Shown piece by piece: positions 17,430-27,124 of a DNA stretch of 33,522 nucleotides. Positions within the stretch are counted from its first letter, which is position 1. Each line of letters starts with the position of its first letter. The DNA comes from Sedimentisphaerales bacterium (GTDB lineage Bacteria; Planctomycetota; Phycisphaerae; Sedimentisphaerales; Anaerobacaceae): NCBI GenBank assembly GCA_016936075.1, contig JAFGPS010000136.1:1-33522 (forward strand). Direction: 5' to 3'. Both the position numbers and the translations under genes were made by a program. The notes under the pieces are model-generated. The model saw only the letters and a list, made by a program, of their open reading frames with translations, searched no databases and was not told the DNA's origin.

Positions 17430-20242
17430 GCAGGAAGATATTTTGTTTAGGAATTAAAGCATTTATAATTATTCTTTCATTGATATTCATATCAACAGCC
17501 AAAAGTCAGGAAACAGCAACGGAAAAACCTTCTGGCTCCACAAAAGTATTAGAGCTTCTTGTAATAAATAAAGCTACAAAAGAACCAATTCCAGAAGTTG
17601 AGCTTGCTGTTCGATTTGCAGAGCTTGTACAAAATGGTAGGGAGGAAATAGATAATTATAAAACAGATTCAAACGGCCAATGTAAAATTAATCTTGAAGG
17701 TAAACCTCGTGACTATGTAAGGATTGTAACCGCTAAGGATAGTTATGTACCTTCCAGGGTAATATGGAGTAAATCCTCGACGGTCCAGCAAGTGCCGTCA
17801 CAATATACTCTTACAATGATTCCGGGAACCAGAATCGGAGGGAAAGTACAAAACGAACAGGGCGAGCCAATAGAAGGTGTGATCGTAGGTATATATTTGC
17901 GTAAGGAATATATTGGGCCGGAAGCTTCTTTAACGATAACACTTTTTCCTTATGAAGAAAAAGTTAAAACCGATAGTAATGGATACTGGGAATATGATAA
18001 ATTGCCAGATGATTTTAAAGCAGAAGAGCTTAGGATATTCCTCGAGCATCCTGATTACATAAGTGACAATCTAATTCCAGGACTTATCCCTCAGGCTATT
18101 ACGCCATTGCCGCCTCTAAGTCAACTCCGTGACATGAGTAGTATTATGAAAATGAAAAGTGGTGTTTTATTGAGCGGTCGAGTTTTGGATTCAGATGGAA
18201 GGCCAATTCAGAATGCTTTAGTTTCCGAAGCAATTGATAGATTTGAAAGAACTTATCCGGATGCAAGAACGGATAAAGAAGGTAATTTCTTTTATAAAAG
18301 TGCCACTGCAGGTAAGTTTACGCTTGCGGTTCAAGCAAAAGGATATTCACCCGACACGCTGGAGGTTGATGTGCAAAGTGGTATTTCTCCAGTTGAATTT
18401 CGTCTTGAACCAGGTCATAAAGTTACCGGGAAAATTGTTGATAAAGATGGAAAGCCCATAGCGGGTGCAACAATTGGAATTCAAAGTTGGCGTGGAACGG
18501 AGGTTCTTGATTGGAGTACGGTAACGAATGCAGAAGGTTATTTTCATTGGGATGAAGCGCCTGCCGATGAAGCGCTATGTTATATTCAATCCAGGGAATA
18601 TATGGGGCTTAACAACTATCTCATAATTGGTTCGGATAATGATCTTGTAATAACTATGCCGCCTCCGTTAAAGATTCATGGTAAAGTTGTTGATGCTCAA
18701 ACCGGTCAAATTATCCCTGAATTTAAAATGATTAGTGGAAGGCAATGGGAGTCAGATCAATCGATTTATTGGGATCGTGATAAATCGAAGGCTTTTACTG
18801 ATGGGAATTACGAGAGTGTAACTATTTCACCTTATTTCGGGCATTATATTCAGATCGAGGCTGAAGGGTATCTATCGGCTGTTTCTAGAATATTTCAAAG
18901 TGACGAAGGAGATGTTGTTTGTGATTTAAAACTTCAAAAAGCAGAGGGATTATCCGGCGTAGTTCTTTTACCTGATGAGAAACCTGCCGAAGGAGCGGAA
19001 GTGGTACTTTGCGCGCCTGCTGATACCATGTACCTTATACAGGATAGAGATTCGAGAAAGAGAAATACTCCCAATTATGTCACGAAAGAAGATGGTAAAT
19101 TCTCTTTTCCTGCACAGACAGATAAATATATTATTTTTGTGTTTCATAAAGATGGATATGCAAAAATACCATATAACGAGTTCGAAGCTTCCTCTAAAAT
19201 AGTACTGGAGCCATATACGACTTTAAGAGGAAATTTCTTGATAAAGAATGAATCGAAAGATGGCCAGCAAATTTATCTTACATACGAAAATCCAGATGAT
19301 TTGATGGATATTAGAATTGCACAGGAATACTATGATGAAACTGATTATGATGGAAATTTCGAGTTTAATCACATTCCACCGGGGCAAGCTATTGTCTATT
19401 GGAAAAATAAAAATGCCGCATTGGGTTCTCTTAGTCATGGAATTTCACTGGACATTAAATCAGGGCAAATCAATAATATTTCCATAGGTGGAAAAGGTCG
19501 TCCTGTTATTGGTAAAATATTGATTCCTGATTTTATAATTAACCTGATCGATTGGAAATATTCTGACGCGATGTTGCTAATTAATTCAGCAAATAATCCC
19601 TATACTCAGATAGCTGTTGCAATCAAAAAAGACGGCACAATTAATATTGGAGATGTACCATCCGGCGATTATACTCTATTATTTAATGCTTATGAATGCC
19701 CGGAAAATGGTTCATATTATCCTACAAAATTATTAGCCCGACTGATGTATTCTTTTCATGTTCCTGAAATGCCAGAAGGAGGAAGTGATGAACCGCTGGA
19801 TATTGGAGAATTGGAAGTTGGAGTTCAAAACAAAGAATCGTACATACCTTCTTTAATCGATAAAGCTTTGCCTGATCTGAATGATTTTAATATTAAGCAA
19901 GTTGACGGCAAAAAGATGCTTATCTGTTTTTTCGATATAGAACAGCGACCAAGCAGGAATTGTGTAATTCAATTGAGTCAGAAAACACAAGAGCTTAAAG
20001 AAAAAGAAATTGAAGTTCATTTAATCCACACAACGAAAGTTGAAAAAGAGCGTCTCGATGGCTGGCTTAAAGAAAATAATATTTCGTTTACTTTCGGAAT
20101 GATTGAAGATAAAGAAGAGCAAACAAAATTCAACTGGGGCGTAAAAGCTTTGCCCTGGTTGATACTTACGGATAAAGAACATGTCGTTCAAGCAGAAGGA
20201 TTTTCACTCAATGAATTGGATGAGAATATTAAAATTCAGTGA
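17426..20242 (+). CDS. Secreted multi-domain carboxypeptidase-regulatory-like protein with thioredoxin-like module (copy 4)
   Basis: A 938-residue exported protein that begins in an ATGA overlap with the previous stop, so it is translationally coupled. Signal peptide about 1-27 (ending Ala-Lys-Ser-Gln). Several carboxypeptidase regulatory-like repeats follow (for example near 143, 250, 332, 413 and 507), more diverged from copies 1 and 2. The C-terminal thioredoxin-like module (about 805-935) has Asp-Ile-Glu-Gln-Arg-Pro-Ser-Arg-Asn-Cys with Cys846 and the Leu-Pro-Trp-Leu-Ile-Leu segment. It is the last gene of the 7844-20242 group; 182 nt with a new promoter separate it from the BlaI-like gene. 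Function unknown. Confidence 0.88.
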   Translation: MSRKIFCLGIKAFIIILSLIFISTAKSQETATEKPSGSTKVLELLVINKATKEPIPEVELAVRFAELVQNGREEIDNYKTDSNGQCKINLEGKPRDYVRIVTAKDSYVPSRVIWSKSSTVQQVPSQYTLTMIPGTRIGGKVQNEQGEPIEGVIVGIYLRKEYIGPEASLTITLFPYEEKVKTDSNGYWEYDKLPDDFKAEELRIFLEHPDYISDNLIPGLIPQAITPLPPLSQLRDMSSIMKMKSGVLLSGRVLDSDGRPIQNALVSEAIDRFERTYPDARTDKEGNFFYKSATAGKFTLAVQAKGYSPDTLEVDVQSGISPVEFRLEPGHKVTGKIVDKDGKPIAGATIGIQSWRGTEVLDWSTVTNAEGYFHWDEAPADEALCYIQSREYMGLNNYLIIGSDNDLVITMPPPLKIHGKVVDAQTGQIIPEFKMISGRQWESDQSIYWDRDKSKAFTDGNYESVTISPYFGHYIQIEAEGYLSAVSRIFQSDEGDVVCDLKLQKAEGLSGVVLLPDEKPAEGAEVVLCAPADTMYLIQDRDSRKRNTPNYVTKEDGKFSFPAQTDKYIIFVFHKDGYAKIPYNEFEASSKIVLEPYTTLRGNFLIKNESKDGQQIYLTYENPDDLMDIRIAQEYYDETDYDGNFEFNHIPPGQAIVYWKNKNAALGSLSHGISLDIKSGQINNISIGGKGRPVIGKILIPDFIINLIDWKYSDAMLLINSANNPYTQIAVAIKKDGTINIGDVPSGDYTLLFNAYECPENGSYYPTKLLARLMYSFHVPEMPEGGSDEPLDIGELEVGVQNKESYIPSLIDKALPDLNDFNIKQVDGKKMLICFFDIEQRPSRNCVIQLSQKTQELKEKEIEVHLIHTTKVEKERLDGWLKENNISFTFGMIEDKEEQTKFNWGVKALPWLILTDKEHVVQAEGFSLNELDENIKIQ

Positions 20243-20353
20243 GCTTGGAAAAAAAGTTAAATTTATTCTTCTTGTAAAGTATTATTCATAAAGATGTTAT
20301 GTAAATAATGAAAATGATTTGTTATAAAGTGTAGAAAAACCTTCATATTTATT

Positions 20354-20388
20354 TTGACAAATGTTCATCAACTGTAGTATTATCTACA
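20354..20388 (+). promoter_or_regulatory. Promoter with BlaI-like operator
   Basis: TTGACA (20354-20359), an 18-nt spacer and TATTAT (20378-20383) form a good sigma-70-type promoter upstream of the BlaI-like gene. The -10 hexamer is exactly framed by an inverted repeat TGTAG / CTACA (20373-20377 and 20384-20388). BlaI/MecI repressors bind TACA/TGTA-type dyads over promoters, so this is a good candidate for self-repression. The pairing is seen; the binding is inferred. Confidence 0.7.
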
Positions 20389-20424
20389 TATTGTAATTAG
20401 AAGAAATAATTATGGAGAAAAAAT

Positions 20425-20793
20425 ATGTCGACTTTTACTGCAGGCGAATCAGAGATAATGAAAATATTATGGGAACACGGCGAGCAGAAACCTTCTGAAA
20501 TACAATCGAAATATCCCCGGGAAATCAGGAACGCCGCATTGCGTTTTCAGCTTAAGGTGCTTCTTGAAAAAGGTCATGTCACTCGAAGCAAAGTCGGCAA
20601 GGCATATTATTACAAAGCCGCAACTGCTCAAAAAGGCGCATTCAGGGAAATGGCCAGGCGAATGGCTCAGATATATTGTCGGGGCTCAGCGGCTGGTCTT
20701 ATAGCGGAATTGATTAAAAACGAAAAGCTTAATGAAAGCGAAATAAGCGAACTAAAAAAGCTGGCTGAATCAAAACACGCCGGGGGAAAATAG
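20425..20793 (+). CDS. BlaI/MecI family transcriptional repressor
   Basis: A 122-residue winged-helix protein of the penicillinase-repressor family, cytoplasmic DNA-binding dimer. The N-terminal part (Phe-Thr-Ala-Gly-Glu-Ser-Glu-Ile-Met-Lys-Ile-Leu-Trp) and Leu-Glu-Lys-Gly-His-Val-Thr-Arg followed by Lys-Ala-Tyr-Tyr-Tyr are the typical first helix and wing. The C-terminal helices (about 70-120) would dimerise and hold the site cut by the partner protease. GGAG lies 7 nt before the ATG. It is 20 nt upstream of an M56 peptidase gene, the standard BlaI-BlaR1 arrangement, although nothing here points to beta-lactams. A dyad on its own promoter suggests autoregulation. Confidence 0.93.
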   Translation: MSTFTAGESEIMKILWEHGEQKPSEIQSKYPREIRNAALRFQLKVLLEKGHVTRSKVGKAYYYKAATAQKGAFREMARRMAQIYCRGSAAGLIAELIKNEKLNESEISELKKLAESKHAGGK

Positions 20794-20813
20794 TAAGAAA
20801 GGGAAAGAGGAAA

Positions 20814-23800
20814 ATGAACGAATTATTTCATACTATCATCGGGCTTCCGATTATTATTTCGATTATTCTGAAGATTACAATTGTTCTTAGTGCAGGGTGG
20901 ATTGCGCATTTGTTTGTAGTTCGTTATAATCCTCGCTGGCGGATTGTTATCTGGAGATGTGTTATCATTGGTATCTTTCTTGTTCCAGCCTTAGTACCGG
21001 TAAGATACTTTAAAATAAAGGTGGCATCGGAACCAGAAATTCCTGTTATATCCGATTCTTATTCAGTTTCCCAATCTCTGGACATCGCCGAATCATCTGA
21101 TTTTATTATTCCTCCAGTAGATTTACCGATTGAATCTGCATATGTTTCAAATCAAGTTTCTAATAATAATCCCGACACTACTAAAAAATCATTTTCTTTA
21201 AATAAATGGATATGCCAAAATATATGGTCAATAGCCATAAGCTCATGGTTGTTTATAACTATATTATTATTCGTTCGATTACTCGTTGGATTTATTCGAA
21301 TAAAAAATGTTTCGCGTTTATCTGTATCGGCACCGGAACAATTGAATCAATTGCTCTCGAAGGTTGCCGCTGATTTAAATTGTCATCGTAAGGTAAGGTT
21401 GTATCTATCTGAGCAGTTGCATACTCCGTTTTTGGCGGGTTTTTCAAAACCGGTTATCATTCTCCCGAAACAGATGGTAAGTGACAAACATATTCAGGAG
21501 GCACCGGCGATTTTGGCGCACGAAATAACTCACTTATGTTCAGGTGATTTATTCTGGATGTTAGCCGCTCGTGTAGTTGGAATTATATTATGGTTTCATC
21601 CGCTTATATGGAAGTTGCGAAATGTTCACGATTCAGCCTGTGAAGAAGTATGCGATGCTGTAGCGGCAAATTATGTAGGCAGTGCAGAATTATATTCAAG
21701 TACTCTTGCGCGTGCCGCTCTTAATGTCAGGGGAATAGTTTCTACCGTAGGCGCAATTCCAATGGCAAGGTCGTCGAATGTTATAGCTCGCTTGAGAACG
21801 TTAAAACGTAAAGTATATTCAAGTCCTATAGCCAAAAGATGGGTAGTATTATCTGTATCAGCAATAATGCTCGTTTTTACATATCTCGGCGGCTTAAAAC
21901 TGGTATATGCCGAGCAGAATCAATCGGATAAAGCAATTGCTGAATCAAATGATAATGAAAATAAACCTGCAATAGTTTCTTCACAAAATGAATTTGTATA
22001 TGAAGGTGAATTGACTTTTAATAAAAAGCTTCCGGTTGATTTATCAGCAGGAACTTTGGAATATCCTGATTTAATTAAAATCAAATCACTTAGTATTGAG
22101 GGAAGATATGGAAATGCCTGGGAAGTTTTCGTGGACTTCGGGTGGTTGCCTGTAGTCGATTCTACCTGGAGAATTACAACAGAATTGCTTGATAGAGATG
22201 GAAATGTATTGCGTTATTCAAGAGATCGGCAAACAACCTTTACTTTTAAAGCTTCAGATACAAATCAGGAAACAAGACAATATGTTGAGTTGAGTACAGA
22301 TTCGATGCATTTTCAGGGCCGCAGGCATGCAACTCGTTTTAGAATTATTCTTGAGCCTATGGCCATAAAGACAGGGCAATTAACTGATAAAGAAAAGAAA
22401 AAATTTAAGGTTGCTGCTCTTTCCCATGAAAATGATAAACCAATTGAAGATGCGGCTGTAATAGTTCGTACTACATCAGGGCCAAGCGAAGTATATAAAA
22501 CCAATTCACAGGGACAATGTGAAATTGAAATAAATAGTGAGAATCTTTTGTCATTAAATATCAGAGTGCAGAAACATGGATTTGCACCAATGTATAAGTC
22601 CTGGTCGAATTCGAGCTCTTCAACCGGAAGAAATTCCGTGATTGATTTGCCGGATGCACATACGTTTGAAATGCTCCCTACAATAGAGATTGGTGGAATC
22701 CTTCAAAACAATCAGGGTAAAGCAATTGGAGGAGCTAAACTTTCTTATTATATAGCAATTCAGCAGGAGAACGGAAATATTAGTATCGAACGATGTTCTC
22801 TTACAGACTCAAATGGTAAATGGAAAATAGAAGGAGTACCATCTGGTATTGATTATGTTTCTATTGGTTTCAGACATTCTGATTATAAGGGAGATAACTA
22901 TACAGAAAGACGTATTAGAGGTCAGAAATTGGCTGATGCGAAAGAATTTAAACTTGTTGAAGTTTTAACAGAAGGTATCAAATTCACCGGCATAATACTT
23001 GATGAAGAAGGAATGCCAATACCTGACGCGACAGTTTTAATGCATATATCATCTGCGCCTTACTATGATATAACTGACTCCGAAGGTAAATTCAAACTTG
23101 TGACTTCTGGTGAACGAAATGATTATCGAGATGATGTACCAAGAATTATTGTCGAAGCCTCCGGTTATGCTCCAGATAACAAAGAAGTTGATATAGTTCA
23201 AAATCCGGAGCCGTTGGAATTCATATTAACTCGCGGCAGAAGTGTAAAATGCCATATAGTTGACGGTAAGAAAAATCCAGTCATCGGGGCATGGGCCGCG
23301 ATTATGGCAATTTTAGACTGTCGAGATTATGATGTATGGCTAAGTGATACAGATAATAACGGTGATTTTATAATACCTAATGTCGCTGATCATGACATAA
23401 AACTTACTGTAGGAAAAAGTGGCTTTATAACTATAAGAAATTACATAATCGGTCCGGAAGAAACAGAAATTACGGTCGAGATGAGAAGTTCTTTAACGAT
23501 TAAAGGAACAGTGACAGATGCCCTTACCAATCAGCCTATAGCTAATTTTGGAATTAGTGCCGTACAATCTAATATAAATCCGAGCGAAAGACCCGTAATG
23601 TATACTAATGGGAAATATGAATTAAGCTTCGATGAATCTTCCTCTCAAACATGGAAACTATATGTTTCTGCTGTTGGATACGATACGCTTATATCAGAAG
23701 AATTTAATATCGAAGAAGATTCTAAAGAAATTAATTTCGAACTCATAAGAAGTTCTGATTATGATGAAAAAACTGCGGGACAGGTATTGCAGGGAATGAC

Positions 23801-26800
23801 GAATAGTACAACTTCTACGATTATTCAAACATACTCAGGAGTTGTGAAAGATGAGAATGGTCAGCTTGTAGAAGATGTCGTAATTTCAACAAGGCCATGG
23901 CTCAATGAAGATGTAGTTACTGATGAAAAAGGAAAGTTTATTTTCAAAACAAGACAATCGTCCGGCTCGACTAAGTCTTCTCCTTCTTTGGAAGAGACGA
24001 CATATATTCTCGCAAGACATAGAGAGAGAAATCTTGCCGCCGCAATAGAGATAGGTGAAGATACTGAAAATATGGAAATTACATTGTCACCCGGTATTAT
24101 ATTTTCCGGGAAAGTTACGGATGTTAATGGAATTGGTTTATCGTACGCCGATATTTCTTTCACATTTTGGATATCTGATGGAGGTTACAGTTCGAGAGAG
24201 CCTGTAGAAATTGATTCTGAAGGTAATTTTGAAATTAAAGCCGTTCCAGTGGGATTCGAATATTCTGTATATGCCAGTTCTGATGGCTATGGTGAAAAAT
24301 ATATCAAGACTCATACAAGCGAGGCTGTACAAAATCAAATTAAATTAGAGCCCTTAGTTCTGAATATCGCAAATCTATCTATATCCGGAATTGTAGTGGA
24401 CCAGTTCGACCAGCCTATTTCTAATGCGAGAATTTACGCTTATGGCAACGGCCAACCTTCCATGCTGGAAACTTATACTAATATTAAAGGAGAGTTTACG
24501 CTAACGAATATATGCGAAGGAGAAATAAGCATCCAGGTGAGTAAAAATGATACGGAAAGTTTACGCGCTCGAACTACGGCTAACGGCGGAGATAAGGATA
24601 TTAAAATAATGGTTTCCAGTGTTAATTCTGAAGGTAGATTAGTTCCAAGGCAATCTGCTTCTTTAGTCAATCGGTCTTTTCCGAATTTTGAGAATATTGA
24701 GATAGATTACTCGCTGGAACAAGCAGAGGGGAAACGTATATTGATATGTTTCTGGGACATCGAGCAGAGGCCGTCGCGCAACCTTGTTTCTGAACTTTCC
24801 CAAAGATCCGATGAGTTAAATGAGAAAAATGTCGTTGTTTTATTGGTTCATAGTTCTGAAATTACAGTAGATGAGATAAACAAATGGCTCGATGAATATA
24901 ATATACCATTTGTTTCAGGCCGTGTTGTTAGAGATTTTGAAAGGACTTTATTTAAATGGAATGTTCGTGCGCAGCCGTGGTTGATTTTGACTGATGAAAA
25001 TGCGAAGATTCTCTCGGAAGGTTTTAATCTTGATGAGCTTAGTGACAGGCTTGATAATAAAAATCTTTCAGGAGTGGAACAAACACAAAAAGGAGAAATT
25101 TCAGATACGATTGTTTTGAAACTTCTTGATTCTGAAGGTATGCCGGTAAGCGGTGCCAGAGTAGGAACTAATGTAGAAACACGTGATAATAAGGTATTGA
25201 ACAGCAATTTGTCATGGTCACTTAGAAATCATGAAAATAGTATTTCAGATCAATGGGGTGAAGTTAAGTTGTCACGTGAAAAACTGTTTCCTGAATCCTG
25301 GTCACAAGATAGAAAAGTTGGTCTTTATATATTGCATGAGGAAAGGAAAATCGGGGCAGTATGTGACATTAAATCCAAAGATGACGAGCGAAATGTAATC
25401 GAGTTGACACTTGTTCCAGTTTGTCATGTTTTTGGAAAGTTAGACAGTAAAAGATTGAATGACGTAGGGCGGCCGCTTTATTGGACTAATGTGTATATGT
25501 ATTGGAACAAGGACGTGTACGGAGTCTTGAGTCATATGTCTGAAGAACAGAGATTCGAGTTTATTGTCCCTCCGGGTAAATATGAATTATATGCCTACGG
25601 CTCAGGTCGTCAAAAAGATGCTTCACAGGGAATTACAGCGAGCACGAAAAATAATATCTTTTCGATCGAAGTCAAAGCAGGAGAATCAGAACTTGATTTG
25701 GGAACCGTGGATTTAGAACCAGAAAAAATATCGGCGATGGTAGGAAAACGCGCACCTGAAATTGGTCCGATTAAGGAATGGAAGAACGGCTCACCTGTTA
25801 AACTCGCAGACCTTATTAGTAAAGCTGTAATACTTTATTTCGATGGAGATTCGCCTAATACATCTCGTGATTTTCCGCGGCTTGTGGAGTTATATGACCA
25901 GTTCCATGATAAAGGATTGGAAATTATATCTCTTTATAATTGCGAATCAATGGAGCAACTGGAAAAGAATTGGAAAGAAGCCCTTGAAAGATTTGGCGGC
26001 GAATCGGAAGTGCCGTTCCGGATTGCAATTGATGGAGGTGAGTCCGGCTTTTATGAAGGTACTGATAAAGTTAGATTGGGACAGACATACAACACGTATG
26101 ATATTACAAAAATACCTACAACGATTCTTATTGATACGAAGGGAAACGTTGTCGGAAATATTGGTTTATCTCAGGCAAAAGAAATTATTTCGCAAATGTT
26201 TGATGTTTCCATAGAACCTGAATTTGCTGAATGGAGAAAGAATTTTAATAAGGTTTATTTCCTTGAAGATGGAAAGGTGTTAAAACGTATTGCACCGCCT
26301 TTTATACCGGAAAGAAAAGAATATTATCAGGCGGAGGAAAGTAGTCAATATTCTCATATCAATAATCCGCCTGACTATTTTACCTTTCATTGGGATGGAA
26401 AGCTTCAAAAATGGGGTTATGGTTTTGTTGGGCTAAAGTGGACATTGAAGAATGTATTAAATGTAAATATAAGATTAAACAAGAATAAATATGAGGGGCC
26501 TGAAGATTTGCTTGGAATAGAAGTTCCAGGAGACTGGATTGTGCGAAAAGATGCAACTATGGAGCAAAAACTTAAAGCTCTCGAGGAAATTATAGCTAAT
26601 GAACTTGGCAGAAAAATTCGTTTTGAAAAACGTTCTATTGAGCGAGAGGCTATTGTAGCAACGGGCAGTTTTAAATATACAAGATTACCAATTGCGCAGG
26701 ACGACAGATGGATATTAATGTTTTCAGGTGATTTTGTGGACGAGGAAGGTGGGGGCGGTGGTACTTCGGATACAGTTCATGAGTTTTTGGAAGCAATTGG

Positions 26801-27023
26801 TGATCGTGTAAATGTCCCGGTCATTGATGAGACTGAATCTCCGCATGATGTAAAAATTCCTTACAGGCATTATCATTCAGCTTATCTTAGCAGAGTAGAA
26901 GATCCAAATGAAAAATCAGAAAAGCTTGTACAGCTTCTTGATAATATAACCTTACAAACGAATCTTCACTTTGTGATTGAGACTCGCCCGATTGAAAAAT
27001 GGTTTGTTGTGGAATCAGAATGA
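20814..27023 (+). CDS. Giant M56 (BlaR1-type) metallopeptidase with periplasmic repeats and two thioredoxin-like modules
   Basis: A 2069-residue membrane protein. Residues 1-365 are the M56 unit: hydrophobic helices near 8-30, 42-62, 135-160 and 343-366, and the zinc motif His236-Glu-Ile-Thr-His240 with a downstream Glu-Glu-Val-Cys-Asp-Ala-Val-Ala segment. In BlaR1/MecR1 this domain cleaves the BlaI-type repressor. The beta-lactam sensor domain is absent; instead there is a beta domain (about 394-520), a series of carboxypeptidase regulatory-like repeats, a thioredoxin-like module near 1285-1415 whose motif reads Asp-Ile-Glu-Gln-Arg-Pro-Ser-Arg-Asn-Leu (Leu1324 replaces the Cys of the paralogues), a TlpA-like module at about 1643-1800 with no CxxC, and a C-terminal domain not recognised. 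Likely a sensor for an unknown envelope signal (inference). Confidence 0.93.
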   Translation: MNELFHTIIGLPIIISIILKITIVLSAGWIAHLFVVRYNPRWRIVIWRCVIIGIFLVPALVPVRYFKIKVASEPEIPVISDSYSVSQSLDIAESSDFIIPPVDLPIESAYVSNQVSNNNPDTTKKSFSLNKWICQNIWSIAISSWLFITILLFVRLLVGFIRIKNVSRLSVSAPEQLNQLLSKVAADLNCHRKVRLYLSEQLHTPFLAGFSKPVIILPKQMVSDKHIQEAPAILAHEITHLCSGDLFWMLAARVVGIILWFHPLIWKLRNVHDSACEEVCDAVAANYVGSAELYSSTLARAALNVRGIVSTVGAIPMARSSNVIARLRTLKRKVYSSPIAKRWVVLSVSAIMLVFTYLGGLKLVYAEQNQSDKAIAESNDNENKPAIVSSQNEFVYEGELTFNKKLPVDLSAGTLEYPDLIKIKSLSIEGRYGNAWEVFVDFGWLPVVDSTWRITTELLDRDGNVLRYSRDRQTTFTFKASDTNQETRQYVELSTDSMHFQGRRHATRFRIILEPMAIKTGQLTDKEKKKFKVAALSHENDKPIEDAAVIVRTTSGPSEVYKTNSQGQCEIEINSENLLSLNIRVQKHGFAPMYKSWSNSSSSTGRNSVIDLPDAHTFEMLPTIEIGGILQNNQGKAIGGAKLSYYIAIQQENGNISIERCSLTDSNGKWKIEGVPSGIDYVSIGFRHSDYKGDNYTERRIRGQKLADAKEFKLVEVLTEGIKFTGIILDEEGMPIPDATVLMHISSAPYYDITDSEGKFKLVTSGERNDYRDDVPRIIVEASGYAPDNKEVDIVQNPEPLEFILTRGRSVKCHIVDGKKNPVIGAWAAIMAILDCRDYDVWLSDTDNNGDFIIPNVADHDIKLTVGKSGFITIRNYIIGPEETEITVEMRSSLTIKGTVTDALTNQPIANFGISAVQSNINPSERPVMYTNGKYELSFDESSSQTWKLYVSAVGYDTLISEEFNIEEDSKEINFELIRSSDYDEKTAGQVLQGMTNSTTSTIIQTYSGVVKDENGQLVEDVVISTRPWLNEDVVTDEKGKFIFKTRQSSGSTKSSPSLEETTYILARHRERNLAAAIEIGEDTENMEITLSPGIIFSGKVTDVNGIGLSYADISFTFWISDGGYSSREPVEIDSEGNFEIKAVPVGFEYSVYASSDGYGEKYIKTHTSEAVQNQIKLEPLVLNIANLSISGIVVDQFDQPISNARIYAYGNGQPSMLETYTNIKGEFTLTNICEGEISIQVSKNDTESLRARTTANGGDKDIKIMVSSVNSEGRLVPRQSASLVNRSFPNFENIEIDYSLEQAEGKRILICFWDIEQRPSRNLVSELSQRSDELNEKNVVVLLVHSSEITVDEINKWLDEYNIPFVSGRVVRDFERTLFKWNVRAQPWLILTDENAKILSEGFNLDELSDRLDNKNLSGVEQTQKGEISDTIVLKLLDSEGMPVSGARVGTNVETRDNKVLNSNLSWSLRNHENSISDQWGEVKLSREKLFPESWSQDRKVGLYILHEERKIGAVCDIKSKDDERNVIELTLVPVCHVFGKLDSKRLNDVGRPLYWTNVYMYWNKDVYGVLSHMSEEQRFEFIVPPGKYELYAYGSGRQKDASQGITASTKNNIFSIEVKAGESELDLGTVDLEPEKISAMVGKRAPEIGPIKEWKNGSPVKLADLISKAVILYFDGDSPNTSRDFPRLVELYDQFHDKGLEIISLYNCESMEQLEKNWKEALERFGGESEVPFRIAIDGGESGFYEGTDKVRLGQTYNTYDITKIPTTILIDTKGNVVGNIGLSQAKEIISQMFDVSIEPEFAEWRKNFNKVYFLEDGKVLKRIAPPFIPERKEYYQAEESSQYSHINNPPDYFTFHWDGKLQKWGYGFVGLKWTLKNVLNVNIRLNKNKYEGPEDLLGIEVPGDWIVRKDATMEQKLKALEEIIANELGRKIRFEKRSIEREAIVATGSFKYTRLPIAQDDRWILMFSGDFVDEEGGGGGTSDTVHEFLEAIGDRVNVPVIDETESPHDVKIPYRHYHSAYLSRVEDPNEKSEKLVQLLDNITLQTNLHFVIETRPIEKWFVVESE

Positions 27024-27124
27024 AAGGTAATGGTTCTTTTTAGCAGTTATTTAGTAACCGGTTGATCTGTGCCAATTAAAACCAGCTTGTTGCATCTTGA
27101 GTGTTAACTTGCTTTTTTATCAAT

